Source: Alphaproteobacteria bacterium (GTDB taxonomy: Bacteria; Pseudomonadota; Alphaproteobacteria; Rickettsiales; UBA3002). From it: a stretch of DNA of 64,000 nt. The stretch spans positions 1,797,816 to 1,861,815 of the forward strand of contig JAFLDD010000001.1 in assembly GCA_017302575.1 (NCBI GenBank), read 5' to 3'. The position numbers and the translations under genes were made by a program. Shown in pieces: positions 1 to 8,074 of this stretch. The notes beneath the pieces are model-generated. The model was not told the DNA's origin. It did not search any database and saw nothing but the letters and a program-made list of their open reading frames with translations. Every line of letters begins with the position of its first letter. Positions within the stretch are counted from its first letter, which is position 1.

Positions 1-1
1 T

Positions 2-676
2 ATTCGTTCGACCACGGGTGGCAAAATCAAAGATATCGAAAATATCATCGCCATGGTGGGCATGGATAAGCAAAAACTGGTCAATCAGGCTGAGGCGCAG
101 CGCAAACGCGAGGAAGCCCGTAAAGAGAAATATGGCCGTATTGAGAATGGTCGCGGCGGCCCTTACCAGCCACCCAAGATTTCGATGCTCAAAGAAAAAG
201 ACACTGAACTCTATTTTGATCTCAAGCGCCTGATGGTGCTGAATGACATTATTGAGTCGATGCCATTGGCAAAACCTATCACTACTACGTATCGTTTAAC
301 CAGTGGCTTTGGTACGCGGGTTGATCCATTCCGTGGCCATTTGGCCTTTCATAGCGGTATGGATTTAGCAGCGCCTTACGGCACGAAAGTGATTGCCACA
401 ACCGATGGTCGGATTGGGTTTACCGGCTGGCGCGGTGCGTATGGTCAAATGATTGATGTCGAGCATGGCTTTGGTTTCTCAAGCCGCTATGGACATTTGA
501 GCAAGATTCTCGTGCAAAAAGGTCAGTTCGTGAAAAAGGGCCAAGTGATTGGTATCCAAGGTTCAACGGGCCGCTCGACAGGCCAGCACGTACATTACGA
601 AGTGCGATATAATAACAAGCCACTCAATCCTAAAAACTTTTTGAAAGCAGGCGAAAATGTTCGGTCGGTCAACTAA
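2..676 (+). CDS. M23 family metallopeptidase, 5' end outside window
   Basis: Peptidoglycan endopeptidase of the LytM/M23 zinc family, expected to act in the periplasm. The frame is open from base 2, so the N-terminus lies outside the window; the first visible Met is at 53. A charged, probably coiled-coil stretch (KREEARKEK) precedes the catalytic domain. The zinc motifs are visible: HSGMD (H-x3-D) and, near the C-terminus, HVHYEVR (H-x-H). The gene overlaps the following bactofilin gene by 20 bp, so the two are translationally coupled. M23 peptidase-bactofilin pairs are a known arrangement (for example LmdC-BacA and Csd1-CcmA) in which the bactofilin scaffold localises the hydrolase for cell shape control. 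Residues for catalysis look intact. Confidence 0.9.
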   Translation: MRSTTGGKIKDIENIIAMVGMDKQKLVNQAEAQRKREEARKEKYGRIENGRGGPYQPPKISMLKEKDTELYFDLKRLMVLNDIIESMPLAKPITTTYRLTSGFGTRVDPFRGHLAFHSGMDLAAPYGTKVIATTDGRIGFTGWRGAYGQMIDVEHGFGFSSRYGHLSKILVQKGQFVKKGQVIGIQGSTGRSTGQHVHYEVRYNNKPLNPKNFLKAGENVRSVN

Positions 677-1160
677 CACCCCTAAAGCTCCCTCGACGCC
701 AAGCGCGAATACACCACGCAAAACGTCGGTGCCACCTTCGGTGATTTCATCGGACATGTACGTGCTGGGCAATATCATCAGTTCAGATGGTCTGCTCGAC
801 ATTGATGGCAAGATCGATGGCAACGTACGCTGCAAGGTTGCAACCGTGCGCCCTAATGGTCGCGTGAAGGGTGACGTGGTGGCGGAGTTAGTCCATGTCT
901 ATGGTGAAATTGAAGGTCTGGTAAAAGCCAAGTCGGTGATTCTGTATTCATCGGCACGCGTGCAGGGCACGATCATGCATGAATCACTCTCGATTGAAGA
1001 TGGTGCATTCGTTGACGGTAAATTCAAGCGCACGGATAAAGTAACGATGGATACCGAGCTTTCAAAATCGCTCGATAGCACCGTGTTTGTGAATGATAAC
1101 GACGAGCCAGTGACTGCTGAAGAGCTCAAGGTTCTTGAGAATCTGCGCCTGATCAGCTAG
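657..1160 (+). CDS. bactofilin
   Basis: Cytoskeletal polymer-forming protein of 167 aa. A disordered, Ser/Thr/Pro-rich N-terminal tail of about 35 residues precedes a single bactofilin domain with the typical periodic beta-helix pattern (DGKIDGNVRCK, GRVKGDVVAE, GEIEGLVKA, ARVQGTIMHE, AFVDGKFKR). The start lies inside the upstream M23 gene, which implies coupled translation and a shared role in cell-wall patterning. A second, different bactofilin lies at 34741-35361 on the other strand. The short C-terminal tail (TAEELKVLENLRLIS) could be a binding segment, which is inference. Confidence 0.9.
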   Translation: MFGRSTNTPKAPSTPSANTPRKTSVPPSVISSDMYVLGNIISSDGLLDIDGKIDGNVRCKVATVRPNGRVKGDVVAELVHVYGEIEGLVKAKSVILYSSARVQGTIMHESLSIEDGAFVDGKFKRTDKVTMDTELSKSLDSTVFVNDNDEPVTAEELKVLENLRLIS

Positions 1161-1163
1161 GGA

Positions 1164-1742
1164 CTACTTTTCCCACAGTTTCTTGATTTTCTCTTCACGC
1201 CCGCTACCTGTTTTGTAGGCGTTATAGTGCAGCTTGTTTTTCTTATAATATTCCTGATGGTAATCTTCTGCAGGGTAGAATGGTGCGGCAGGAAGAATTT
1301 TGGTCGCAATCGGTTTGCCGATCGCTTTTGCTGTTTTCTCTAGCGATGCGTGCGCGATTTTTTCTTGCGCGGCATCCGCTATAAAAATCGCGGTTTGATA
1401 ACTTTGCCCACGGTCATAGAACTGGCCGCCTGCATCGGTGGGATCGATATTCTGCCAGAAGATATCCAGAATCTGCGCGTACGAAATCACTGCGGGGTCA
1501 TAGACCACTTCAATCGCTTCATAATGACCAGATTTCTTGCTCGTGACATCATCATAGGTTGGGTTTTCAATATGACCACCCGTGTAGCCCACGGTGGTTT
1601 TCACTACACCTTCTGCATTATCAAATGGGGGCTCGATACACCAAAAACACCCCGCCGCAAAAATCGCAGTTTCGGTTTTGGTGGCCGCCGACGTAGTGGT
1701 GCTGAGCAGTGACATAATCAATACCGTAAATACATAACGCAT
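1164..1742 (-). CDS. msrA: peptide-methionine (S)-S-oxide reductase MsrA, exported
   Basis: Reduces the S-epimer of methionine sulfoxide in proteins. The family motif GCFWC is present with the catalytic Cys at about residue 32, along with the DPTDAGGQFYDRGQSYQTAIF segment of the family. Residues 1-20 form a signal peptide (hydrophobic core, TTTSAA), so the enzyme is predicted to be periplasmic, unlike the cytosolic MsrA of many bacteria. It converges on the bactofilin gene with only 3 bp between the two stops. No MsrB is visible in the window. The resolving Cys is not obvious in the C-terminal region. Confidence 0.92.
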   Translation of the reverse strand: MRYVFTVLIMSLLSTTTSAATKTETAIFAAGCFWCIEPPFDNAEGVVKTTVGYTGGHIENPTYDDVTSKKSGHYEAIEVVYDPAVISYAQILDIFWQNIDPTDAGGQFYDRGQSYQTAIFIADAAQEKIAHASLEKTAKAIGKPIATKILPAAPFYPAEDYHQEYYKKNKLHYNAYKTGSGREEKIKKLWEK

Positions 1743-1792
1743 GTTGTGCCTTCTGAGTGTTACTTAGGGATTCGTAGGCGGCAGTACAATGG

Positions 1793-3196
1793 TTACAATA
1801 AAATGAGTGTTGCTAGCCCCAAGAAGCTTAAAAAACCAACGCAGTCCGTCACTGTCGTGAGGAAGATGCTGGAAGAAATCGCTGGGTCAATGCCGCGATG
1901 ATTCAGTGTGATGGGGATGAGCGCACCAAAGAGCCCTGCCATCATCATGGTGCCGATGGCGGCAAGCAGCAATACGGCAGCGAACATCACGTCATGGAAC
2001 CAGAGGTAGGCGCCGAGCGCCATAATCAGCCCTAAGGCAACGCCATTGAGCAGACCAATGAACATTTCTTTGCGGATATGGCTCCACTGATTGGCGTCGG
2101 TCAGGGACTTGGTAGCGATGGCGCGAACGGCAACCGTGACCGCCTGCGTACCTGTATTGCCGCCCATGGATGCAACAATCGGCATGACGACAGCGAGCGC
2201 GACGATTTTCTCGATCGAGTCTTCGAATTGGCCGATGACCATCGAGGCAAGCAAAGCGGTCAACAGGTTCACAAACAGCCAGCCAAAACGCGCTTTCACC
2301 GTATCCATCAAACGGGATTGGAAATCCTGCGTGCTCACACCCCCTGCGGCGAGGTAATCTTCGTCGCCTTCTTCTTGAATCACGTCGACGACGTCATCGA
2401 CGGTGATGGTGCCGATCAGCGTGCCATCGGCATTCACCACGGGTGCTTCGACCAGCGCATATTTACGGAACATGTGGGCGATTTCTTCCTGGTCGGTCGT
2501 GCCTTCTACGGCGTAAACGTCCGTCATGATGCTATCGATCCCTACATCGCGCTTGTGGTGCAGCATGGTGCCCAGCATCAGCCTGCCAATCGGTTTGAAG
2601 GCTGCATCGACTACGTAAATCACATAAAAATTATTAGGTAGACCATCATGCGCTCGCAGATAGTCGATTGTTTCGCCTACGGTCCAATCTTTTGGCACAG
2701 CGACGAGCGCCTTGCGCATCATACGACCAGCCGATTCTTCAGGGTAGTTTAGGCTTTCCTCAAGCTCTTCACGCACATCCTCGGGCATGACCTCGAGAAT
2801 TTCCTGCTGCTCTTCGGGGGTTAGATCCTCAAGAATATGTACGGCGTCGTCGGTTTCCATCTCGGCGATCACTTCTGCCGATTTGGTAGCACCGAGGGTT
2901 TCCATGACGTCTTCTACGACTTCAGGCGATAGCTCGGCCAATACTTCTGAATCGAACTCTGCCGCTAATGTCTCGGTCAGCCAACGGCGCTGTTCTGGCG
3001 AGAGCTGCTCAAAGAGCTCGGCCTGATCTTGCGCAAGTAGGGGAGCAACGAGTTCGTGAGCGAGACTGGTATCTTCGCGATCAATCGCAAGGATGACTTC
3101 GGCAACGAATTCGGGGGCAAGGGTAAACCCTAACTCAGGGTCGAGAACAAACTGCTCGCTGGCGGCGCTATCGGATTGCTGTTCTTTATCCGCCAT
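1793..3196 (-). CDS. mgtE: magnesium transporter MgtE
   Basis: Mg2+ channel of the inner membrane. About 467 aa from the chosen start, an ATG preceded by GAGG, at the expected family length; an upstream in-frame start would add 31 residues that look non-coding. Domain order is that of MgtE: acidic helical N domain (LSPEVVEDVMETL, ETDDAVHILEDL), a CBS pair (DSIMTDVYAVEGTTDQEE and VVNADGTLIGTITVDDVVDVI), then a five-helix membrane domain. The family signature PIVASMGGNTGTQAVTV around the fourth fifth of the protein is intact. The gene lies downstream of tRNA-Leu on the same strand, separated from it by a terminator-like hairpin. Confidence 0.95.
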   Translation of the reverse strand: MADKEQQSDSAASEQFVLDPELGFTLAPEFVAEVILAIDREDTSLAHELVAPLLAQDQAELFEQLSPEQRRWLTETLAAEFDSEVLAELSPEVVEDVMETLGATKSAEVIAEMETDDAVHILEDLTPEEQQEILEVMPEDVREELEESLNYPEESAGRMMRKALVAVPKDWTVGETIDYLRAHDGLPNNFYVIYVVDAAFKPIGRLMLGTMLHHKRDVGIDSIMTDVYAVEGTTDQEEIAHMFRKYALVEAPVVNADGTLIGTITVDDVVDVIQEEGDEDYLAAGGVSTQDFQSRLMDTVKARFGWLFVNLLTALLASMVIGQFEDSIEKIVALAVVMPIVASMGGNTGTQAVTVAVRAIATKSLTDANQWSHIRKEMFIGLLNGVALGLIMALGAYLWFHDVMFAAVLLLAAIGTMMMAGLFGALIPITLNHRGIDPAISSSIFLTTVTDCVGFLSFLGLATLILL

Positions 3197-3286
3197 GTTG
3201 AGCCTCAATCTAACGCAGTGCGTACGACGATAGGTTTGTCCTTGAAGTTTATAGCCTATGGTCAGGCAGTGATGCCGCACCAATAC

Positions 3287-3320
3287 CATTCTTAAAACGC
3301 CCCGAAAGGCGCTTAAAGAA
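3287..3320 (-). terminator. hairpin terminator after tRNA-Leu
   Basis: Arms at 3287-3301 and 3308-3322 pair at 13 of 15 positions around a short loop. On the minus strand the core is GCGCC, loop, GGCGT followed by TTTT. It lies directly 3' of the tRNA and upstream of mgtE, so it probably ends the tRNA transcript. It partly overlaps the CCA end. Confidence 0.6.
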
Positions 3321-3405
3321 TGGTGCGATCAAGAAGACTCGAACTTCCACGGGTCACCCCGCTACCACCTCAAGGTAGTGCGTCTACCAATTCCGCCATG
3401 ATCGC
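3321..3405 (-). tRNA. tRNA-Leu(GAG)
   Basis: Class II tRNA of 85 nt including an encoded CCA. The acceptor arms GCGATCA and TGATCGC pair, followed by discriminator A and CCA. The anticodon arm is CTACC-TTGAGGT-GGTAG, giving anticodon GAG for Leu (CUC/CUU codons). A long variable arm and a TTCGAGT T-loop are present; the T-stem contains one G-U pair. It is the only tRNA I can find in the window. Confidence 0.93.
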
Positions 3406-3474
3406 ACACTGGTAGTGTAGAGGGCGGGGCATAGCAAATGACGCGAGTGGGCGCAACAGTTAAAGCGAAGAAAT

Positions 3475-3924
3475 TTAATAGCGCCCATGATAGGTTTCAG
3501 ATTCGGTAAATCGCGTGGCGAGCGCGTCAAACGCTGCCTGACTAGGCAGGATGAGCTTAAAACCACTGACAGCAGTCCAATAAAGCTGAGAGCCATCACC
3601 AAACTTGACGCTTGAGATAGCAACGTCCCTAGTTTCAGTTACTGCTTTTCCTATCTCGTCTACGTGCTGTACGCTGGTGGGTGCGCCCAGTGCTTCAGTT
3701 AGAATGTCGATCACGCCCATATATTTTGGAGCGCTCACGCCGCTTGTGGTCAGGATAATTCCGTCCCCATGCTCACGGGTTACAACAAACGGACTACGCC
3801 CTTTCGGTGCGCCACTGGGTCGGTAGGTGCCTGCAGCTTGGTTAGTAGCCAAAACGGGCTTAGATGCGCGCAGTAATGCACGTATAAACTCTTTGGAGCC
3901 TTCCTGTGATGCAGACGTGTTCAT
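3475..3924 (-). CDS. hypothetical protein, 149 aa
   Basis: I do not recognise this protein. It is a soluble, mixed alpha/beta protein of 149 aa without a signal peptide or membrane segment. A central predicted strand-helix unit (MGVIDILTEALGAPTSVQHV) and a second copy-like unit (SVKFGDGSQLYWTAVSGFKLIL) are visible. The putative -10 TATAGT lies only 9 bp before the ATG, so the leader would be very short. It stands alone between tRNA-Leu and the RTX gene, both on the same strand. Confidence 0.6.
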   Translation of the reverse strand: MNTSASQEGSKEFIRALLRASKPVLATNQAAGTYRPSGAPKGRSPFVVTREHGDGIILTTSGVSAPKYMGVIDILTEALGAPTSVQHVDEIGKAVTETRDVAISSVKFGDGSQLYWTAVSGFKLILPSQAAFDALATRFTESETYHGRY

Positions 3925-3974
3925 ATGCCGCCAACTATAGCGTTACTTCGTTACTAAGCGGTAAATAAAATCGC

Positions 3975-5633
3975 TTAAGCGAACTGAATCGTCGCAAATT
4001 GTTCAAGCGTGACACCCACCAGCGTAATGGTGCTGGTATAGCCGCCCTGCGTTGCCAAGGTAATCAGGGTCGAGTTAATGCCATTATAGAGGGTGGCAGA
4101 TGTCGAGCTGATGGCAGCGCTGTTGAACAAGATTTGCTCGAAGCCCGCCAGACCTGCGTTGGTATCGAAATAGAGACCGATACCCAGCCTGTCTTGCGCT
4201 AGGTTGAAGTCAGTGATGACATGTGCATCGCTCGCGTTGGTAGAGCCGTTGCCTGTTGCGTTGAACACGTAGCTGAACTGGAAGGTGTCGGCATCGCCGC
4301 CGCCGCTAATAAGGCTATTGGTAGATTCTAGCGTGCGGTTCGCAAAACCATCAATGTAGGTGTTAATGAGGTCGTTACCTGCACCACCTTGGATGGTGTT
4401 GTTGCCCGTGCCGCCCCAAATAGTGTCGTTGCCATCTTCACCAAGAATGACATCGCTACCCGTGCCGCCAACGATACTATCGAAACCTGCACCGCCAGAG
4501 ATGGAGTCATCGCCGCTTCCACCTTGGATGGTGTCATTGCCGTTTCCGCCGCTAATCGTGTCGAGCCCAATGTCAGCGTCGATATAGTCATCACCTTCGC
4601 CACCATTGATTTCGTCGTTGCCAGCGTTACCGAGGATGAAGTCGTTGCCATTTTCACCAAGGATGCTGTCGTTACCAGCTTCACCTGCGATGGTATCATT
4701 GCCCTCGCCGCCACGAATGTTGTCGTTACCTGCGCCGCCGTAAATACGGTCAACGCCGTTATCACCAGTGACGAGGTCGTCACCGTCGCCGCCTGCTAGG
4801 AAGTCGTCACCTTCACCACCGCGAACAGTGTCATTACCAACGTCGCCACCGATAGTATCATTGCCATTATCGCCAACGAGCAGGTCATTGCCAGTCCAGC
4901 CGAAGATGAGGTCTTCACCGTCGCCACCACTGGCGGTATCGTCGCCTTCATCGCCGTAGATAGAATCAAGGCCCGTATCACCAAAGAGTTGGTCGTTGCC
5001 TGTTTCGCCTGAGAGAATATCGTTACCGTCATTGCCGCCGACGGTATCGTCGCCAAGGCCTGCATAGAGGCTGTCATTGCCAGCGCCGCCAATGAGCGAA
5101 TCGTTTTGGTGCCAGCCAATCAAGATGTCTGCGCCTTCACCACCATCGAGATGGTCTGTACCTTCACCACCTTCAATATAGTCATTACCTTGGTCACCTG
5201 TGATGGAATCGTTCTCGGTGCCGCCATAAATGCTGTCATTCTCGGTGCCGCCATAAATCGTATCATTGCCAGCATCGCCCGTAATGAAGTCGTTACCAGC
5301 ATCACCTGCGATCAAATCGGCGCCTGTCCAACCATAAAGCGTGTCATTGCCTGTCCAGCCGTAAATGGTGTCGTCGCCTTCGTCGCCGGAAATACGGTCG
5401 TTGCCCTCGTCACCCGCGAGAGAGTCATTGCCCGTCCAGCCATAAATCGTGTCATTACCAAGCCCGCCAAAAGCGGTATCGTTGCCTGCATCTGCAGCAA
5501 TAAGGTCATCACCTGCATTACCCGCGATCGAGTCATTGCCACCTAGTGCGTAAATGATATCTTGGTTAAGCGGGTTATTATCGCCGAACAGGGTGTCGTT
5601 AATTTCGGTGCCGACTTGGGTAATGATTGTCAT
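3975..5633 (-). CDS. RTX-repeat (hemolysin-type Ca2+-binding) protein
   Basis: 552-aa protein that is almost entirely nonapeptide Ca2+-binding repeats of the G-G-x-G-x-D type (GNDTIYGG, GNDSI, GDDTIYG), running from about residue 15 to 425. The C-terminal ~120 residues form the usual RTX tail (DTFQFSY, DAHVITDF, DRLGIGL) that carries the type I secretion signal, so the protein is predicted to be exported in one step without cleavage. No enzymatic domain is visible. Several repeats use the variant GWTGND. No type I secretion genes flank it, so the transporter must be elsewhere. A CtrA-like site lies 75 bp upstream. It may be a surface-layer or adhesin-like protein; this is inference. Confidence 0.9.
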   Translation of the reverse strand: MTIITQVGTEINDTLFGDNNPLNQDIIYALGGNDSIAGNAGDDLIAADAGNDTAFGGLGNDTIYGWTGNDSLAGDEGNDRISGDEGDDTIYGWTGNDTLYGWTGADLIAGDAGNDFITGDAGNDTIYGGTENDSIYGGTENDSITGDQGNDYIEGGEGTDHLDGGEGADILIGWHQNDSLIGGAGNDSLYAGLGDDTVGGNDGNDILSGETGNDQLFGDTGLDSIYGDEGDDTASGGDGEDLIFGWTGNDLLVGDNGNDTIGGDVGNDTVRGGEGDDFLAGGDGDDLVTGDNGVDRIYGGAGNDNIRGGEGNDTIAGEAGNDSILGENGNDFILGNAGNDEINGGEGDDYIDADIGLDTISGGNGNDTIQGGSGDDSISGGAGFDSIVGGTGSDVILGEDGNDTIWGGTGNNTIQGGAGNDLINTYIDGFANRTLESTNSLISGGGDADTFQFSYVFNATGNGSTNASDAHVITDFNLAQDRLGIGLYFDTNAGLAGFEQILFNSAAISSTSATLYNGINSTLITLATQGGYTSTITLVGVTLEQFATIQFA

Positions 5634-5707
5634 GGCAGGGAATCCTTTTAGGGTGAGGTGTAATGCGGCGGCACTATACGGTGATGCGTGCCTTTCCGCA
5701 ACAAAAA

Positions 5708-5723
5708 TTAACCATTTATTAAC
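5708..5723. promoter_or_regulatory. CtrA-like site TTAA-N7-TTAAC
   Basis: TTAA at 5708, CCATTTA spacer, TTAAC ending at 5723. This fits the alphaproteobacterial CtrA consensus TTAA-N7-TTAA(C). It lies between the divergent RTX gene (start 5633) and lipB (start 5786), so it could serve either. Seen in sequence; the CtrA assignment is inference from the consensus. Confidence 0.5.
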
Positions 5724-5785
5724 AATTTGCGTTTTGAGGGGTCATGGGGATTGCGCCAGCGTTTTGAGTTGCTAAGCATAAGGGG

Positions 5786-6418
5786 ATGGAATGGAAAATC
5801 TCACATCAGGCTGTTGCCTACCCCGACGCCATGCAGGAAATGGAGCGCCGCGTTCAGCAGGTGCAACGTGGCGATAAGGAGGAGCTGGTTTGGCTGCTCG
5901 AACACCCACCCCTTTACACGGCGGGCACGAGTGCAAAGTCCAAAGATTTGCTCCAAGGGGCCAAGGGAGCGTTCCCCGTTTACGAGACGGGAAGGGGTGG
6001 CCAATACACGTATCATGGCCCTGGGCAGCGTATTGCCTACATGGTCATGGATCTCAATAAACGAAATCCTGATCTTAGGGCCTATGTAAAAGATTTAGAA
6101 AAACTCATTATAGACTGCCTAAAGCATTTTGATATAAATGGATTTACTAGAGACGATAGAATCGGTGTCTGGGTGAAAAATGGTGCGTCAGAGGCGAAGA
6201 TCGCGGCACTAGGTGTCAGGGTCCAGAAATGGGTCACCAGCCATGGGGTGGCGATCAATGTAGCGCCTGATTTATCACATTATTCTGGTATTGTGCCGTG
6301 TGGAATTTCGACCTTTGGCGTGACGTCTATGAAGGCGTTAGGCGTCGATGTGTCGATGGAAGAGGTCGATGCAGCGCTTCAGCGCTCCTTCGAGGACATA
6401 TTTAGAGCGAGCATCTAA
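5786..6418 (+). CDS. lipB: octanoyltransferase LipB
   Basis: Transfers the octanoyl group from octanoyl-ACP to lipoyl domains of 2-oxoacid dehydrogenases and GcvH, the first step of de novo lipoate assembly in the cytosol. The protein is 210 aa, the normal length. It contains the signature GRGGQYTYHGPGQ (about 69-81), the catalytic Lys in SEAKIAALGV (about 138) and the catalytic Cys in VPCGIS (about 172). LipA is not in the window. It stands alone, converging on acyP with a single base between the stops. Confidence 0.96.
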   Translation: MEWKISHQAVAYPDAMQEMERRVQQVQRGDKEELVWLLEHPPLYTAGTSAKSKDLLQGAKGAFPVYETGRGGQYTYHGPGQRIAYMVMDLNKRNPDLRAYVKDLEKLIIDCLKHFDINGFTRDDRIGVWVKNGASEAKIAALGVRVQKWVTSHGVAINVAPDLSHYSGIVPCGISTFGVTSMKALGVDVSMEEVDAALQRSFEDIFRASI

Positions 6419-6419
6419 A

Positions 6420-6704
6420 TTAAGCGGTTTCTAACCTATTGAAACCCTGCTGTATCTTTTCATGGTAGGCATTTATGGTCACTGCGTCCACACGCGCGGC
6501 GAGTGGTCCTTTGTGTAACTCGCCTAGCATTTCATCCACAGTTTGTTGCGAGCCCGAAACGACTATCTCGACCGTCCCGTCGCGGCGATTGCGTACCCAG
6601 CCATCGACACCGAGGCGCTTAGCAACCCCGACCGTGAATGCACGAAAGCCGACGCCGTGAACACGACCGGAAATGATAAGATGCACACAATGCGTGTTTT
6701 TCAT
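6420..6704 (-). CDS. acyP: acylphosphatase
   Basis: Small (94 aa from the preferred start) cytosolic enzyme hydrolysing acyl phosphates. The signature GRVHGVGFRAF includes the catalytic Arg, and GWVRNRRDGTVEIVVSG contains the catalytic Asn. An upstream in-frame ATG would add six residues. The gene is divergent from the AST cluster, with a palindrome in the shared intergenic region. Confidence 0.93.
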   Translation of the reverse strand: MKNTHCVHLIISGRVHGVGFRAFTVGVAKRLGVDGWVRNRRDGTVEIVVSGSQQTVDEMLGELHKGPLAARVDAVTINAYHEKIQQGFNRLETA

Positions 6705-6732
6705 CAGGGTGCTATAACACATAGTGTAAAAA

Positions 6733-6753
6733 ATTCTAGCGGCGCGCTAGAAT
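6733..6753. promoter_or_regulatory. perfect 9-bp inverted repeat before the AST cluster
   Basis: Arms ATTCTAGCG and CGCTAGAAT flank GCG. It sits between acyP and the aminotransferase gene; the right arm contains TAGAAT, which could be a -10 box, so a repressor bound here would block transcription. No T-run follows, which argues against a terminator. A candidate operator for arginine control; inference. Confidence 0.45.
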
Positions 6754-6800
6754 AGTTTGTAGTGAAACACCAATACCAACAATCAACGTTGCAGTAACTT

Positions 6801-8072
6801 ATGACCCTTCCCCCCAATACGCATAATCTTGGCGCGCTCTCTGCTGAGCTCGTTAAAAAAGGCCAGACCTATTACACCGCTAACTATAAGCCGCGCGAGA
6901 TGATTCTCGATCGTGGCAAGGGTTCGCGCATCTGGGATTTGGATGGTAACGAGTATATTGATTTTGGTGCTGGGATTGCTGTGTGTTCGCTAGGCCATCA
7001 GGACCCTGACTTACTCAAAGCGCTCGACGAACAATCGCGCAAACTTTGGCACACAAGTAACGTGTTCTTTACGGAGCCACCCATTCGTTTGGCAGAAAAA
7101 TTGGTGCAGCTTTCAGGCTGGGGCAAGCGTGTTTATCTGTGTAATTCGGGCGCGGAGGCAAATGAAGCGGCTATTAAATTGGTGCGCAAATACGCTGCCG
7201 ATAAGGGGCGTGCGCCTGATCACCGCGAGATTATCAGCTTCACGGGGTCTTTCCATGGCCGCACGTTGGCGGCCGTTACTGCAACGGCTCAGCCCAAATA
7301 TCAGCAAGGATTCGAGCCGCTTCCGCCAGGCTTTGTCTATTGCGATCCATTCAACGACGAAGCGGCGATTGAGAAGCTGGTTACCGAAAAAACCTGCGCC
7401 ATTTTTGTGGAGCCCGTGCAAGGTGAAGGCGGCATTATTCCTGCGAAGCCAGGCTTCTTGAAGCATCTGCGCGCGCTGTGCGATAAAGTGGGTGCGCTGC
7501 TGGTAATGGATGAGATTCAGGCGGGGATTTTCCGCACAGGGCGCTTCCTCGCTTGTGACGAAGACGGCGTAATACCTGATATCGTGACTTGGGCGAAGGC
7601 GCTGGGCTGTGGTATGCCCATAGGCGCGATGCTGGTGGGCGAAAAAGCGGCGGAGACGTTCCAGTTCGGCGCGCATGGCTCGACCTATGGTGGCAACCCC
7701 GTGATGTCGGCGGTATCGCTGGCGGCGATTACCAAATTATCCACAAAGGAAATTGCTGATAACGTTAAAGAAAAATCTGCCATGATTCGCGAGGCTTTGG
7801 CGTCGCTCAACGCCGAATTAGACATGTTCAGCGATGTGCGTGGCCGTGGATTGATGATAGGTGCTGAGCTGAAGGCGCCCTATGCAGGCAATAGCAATCC
7901 GATTGCTGATGCCGTGCGTAAAGCGGGTGCATTAGTGCTGGTTGCTGGCCCCAATGTACTGCGTTTTGTACCGCCACTGAACATCACGACGGAAGAAGTA
8001 AAAGAAGGAATGTTGCGGATGCGGAACGGACTTCTGGATTATAAAAGCAGTCTCGTAAGCAAGGCTTCCTAG
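6801..8072 (+). CDS. astC: acetylornithine/succinylornithine aminotransferase (ArgD/AstC type)
   Basis: PLP-dependent class III aminotransferase of 423 aa. The PLP-lysine motif reads TWAKALGCGMPIGAML, the cofactor-Asp region is LLVMDEIQAGIFRTG, and the N-terminal glycine-rich phosphate loop LCNSGAEANEAAIKLVRK is intact. ArgD and AstC cannot be told apart by motif alone, since both transaminate N-acylated ornithine. Position at the head of an astA-astD-astB cluster supports succinylornithine transaminase, the third step of arginine succinyltransferase catabolism. Only 2 bp separate it from the M20 gene. A Cys replaces the usual Gly after KALG. Confidence 0.88.
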   Translation: MTLPPNTHNLGALSAELVKKGQTYYTANYKPREMILDRGKGSRIWDLDGNEYIDFGAGIAVCSLGHQDPDLLKALDEQSRKLWHTSNVFFTEPPIRLAEKLVQLSGWGKRVYLCNSGAEANEAAIKLVRKYAADKGRAPDHREIISFTGSFHGRTLAAVTATAQPKYQQGFEPLPPGFVYCDPFNDEAAIEKLVTEKTCAIFVEPVQGEGGIIPAKPGFLKHLRALCDKVGALLVMDEIQAGIFRTGRFLACDEDGVIPDIVTWAKALGCGMPIGAMLVGEKAAETFQFGAHGSTYGGNPVMSAVSLAAITKLSTKEIADNVKEKSAMIREALASLNAELDMFSDVRGRGLMIGAELKAPYAGNSNPIADAVRKAGALVLVAGPNVLRFVPPLNITTEEVKEGMLRMRNGLLDYKSSLVSKAS

Positions 8073-8074
8073 AG

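Noticed and set aside
4328..5546. Long open frames on both strands across the RTX gene
   Set aside because: They are frame shadows of the repeat-rich RTX sequence: low-complexity, no start signals, and the RTX frame fully explains the region.
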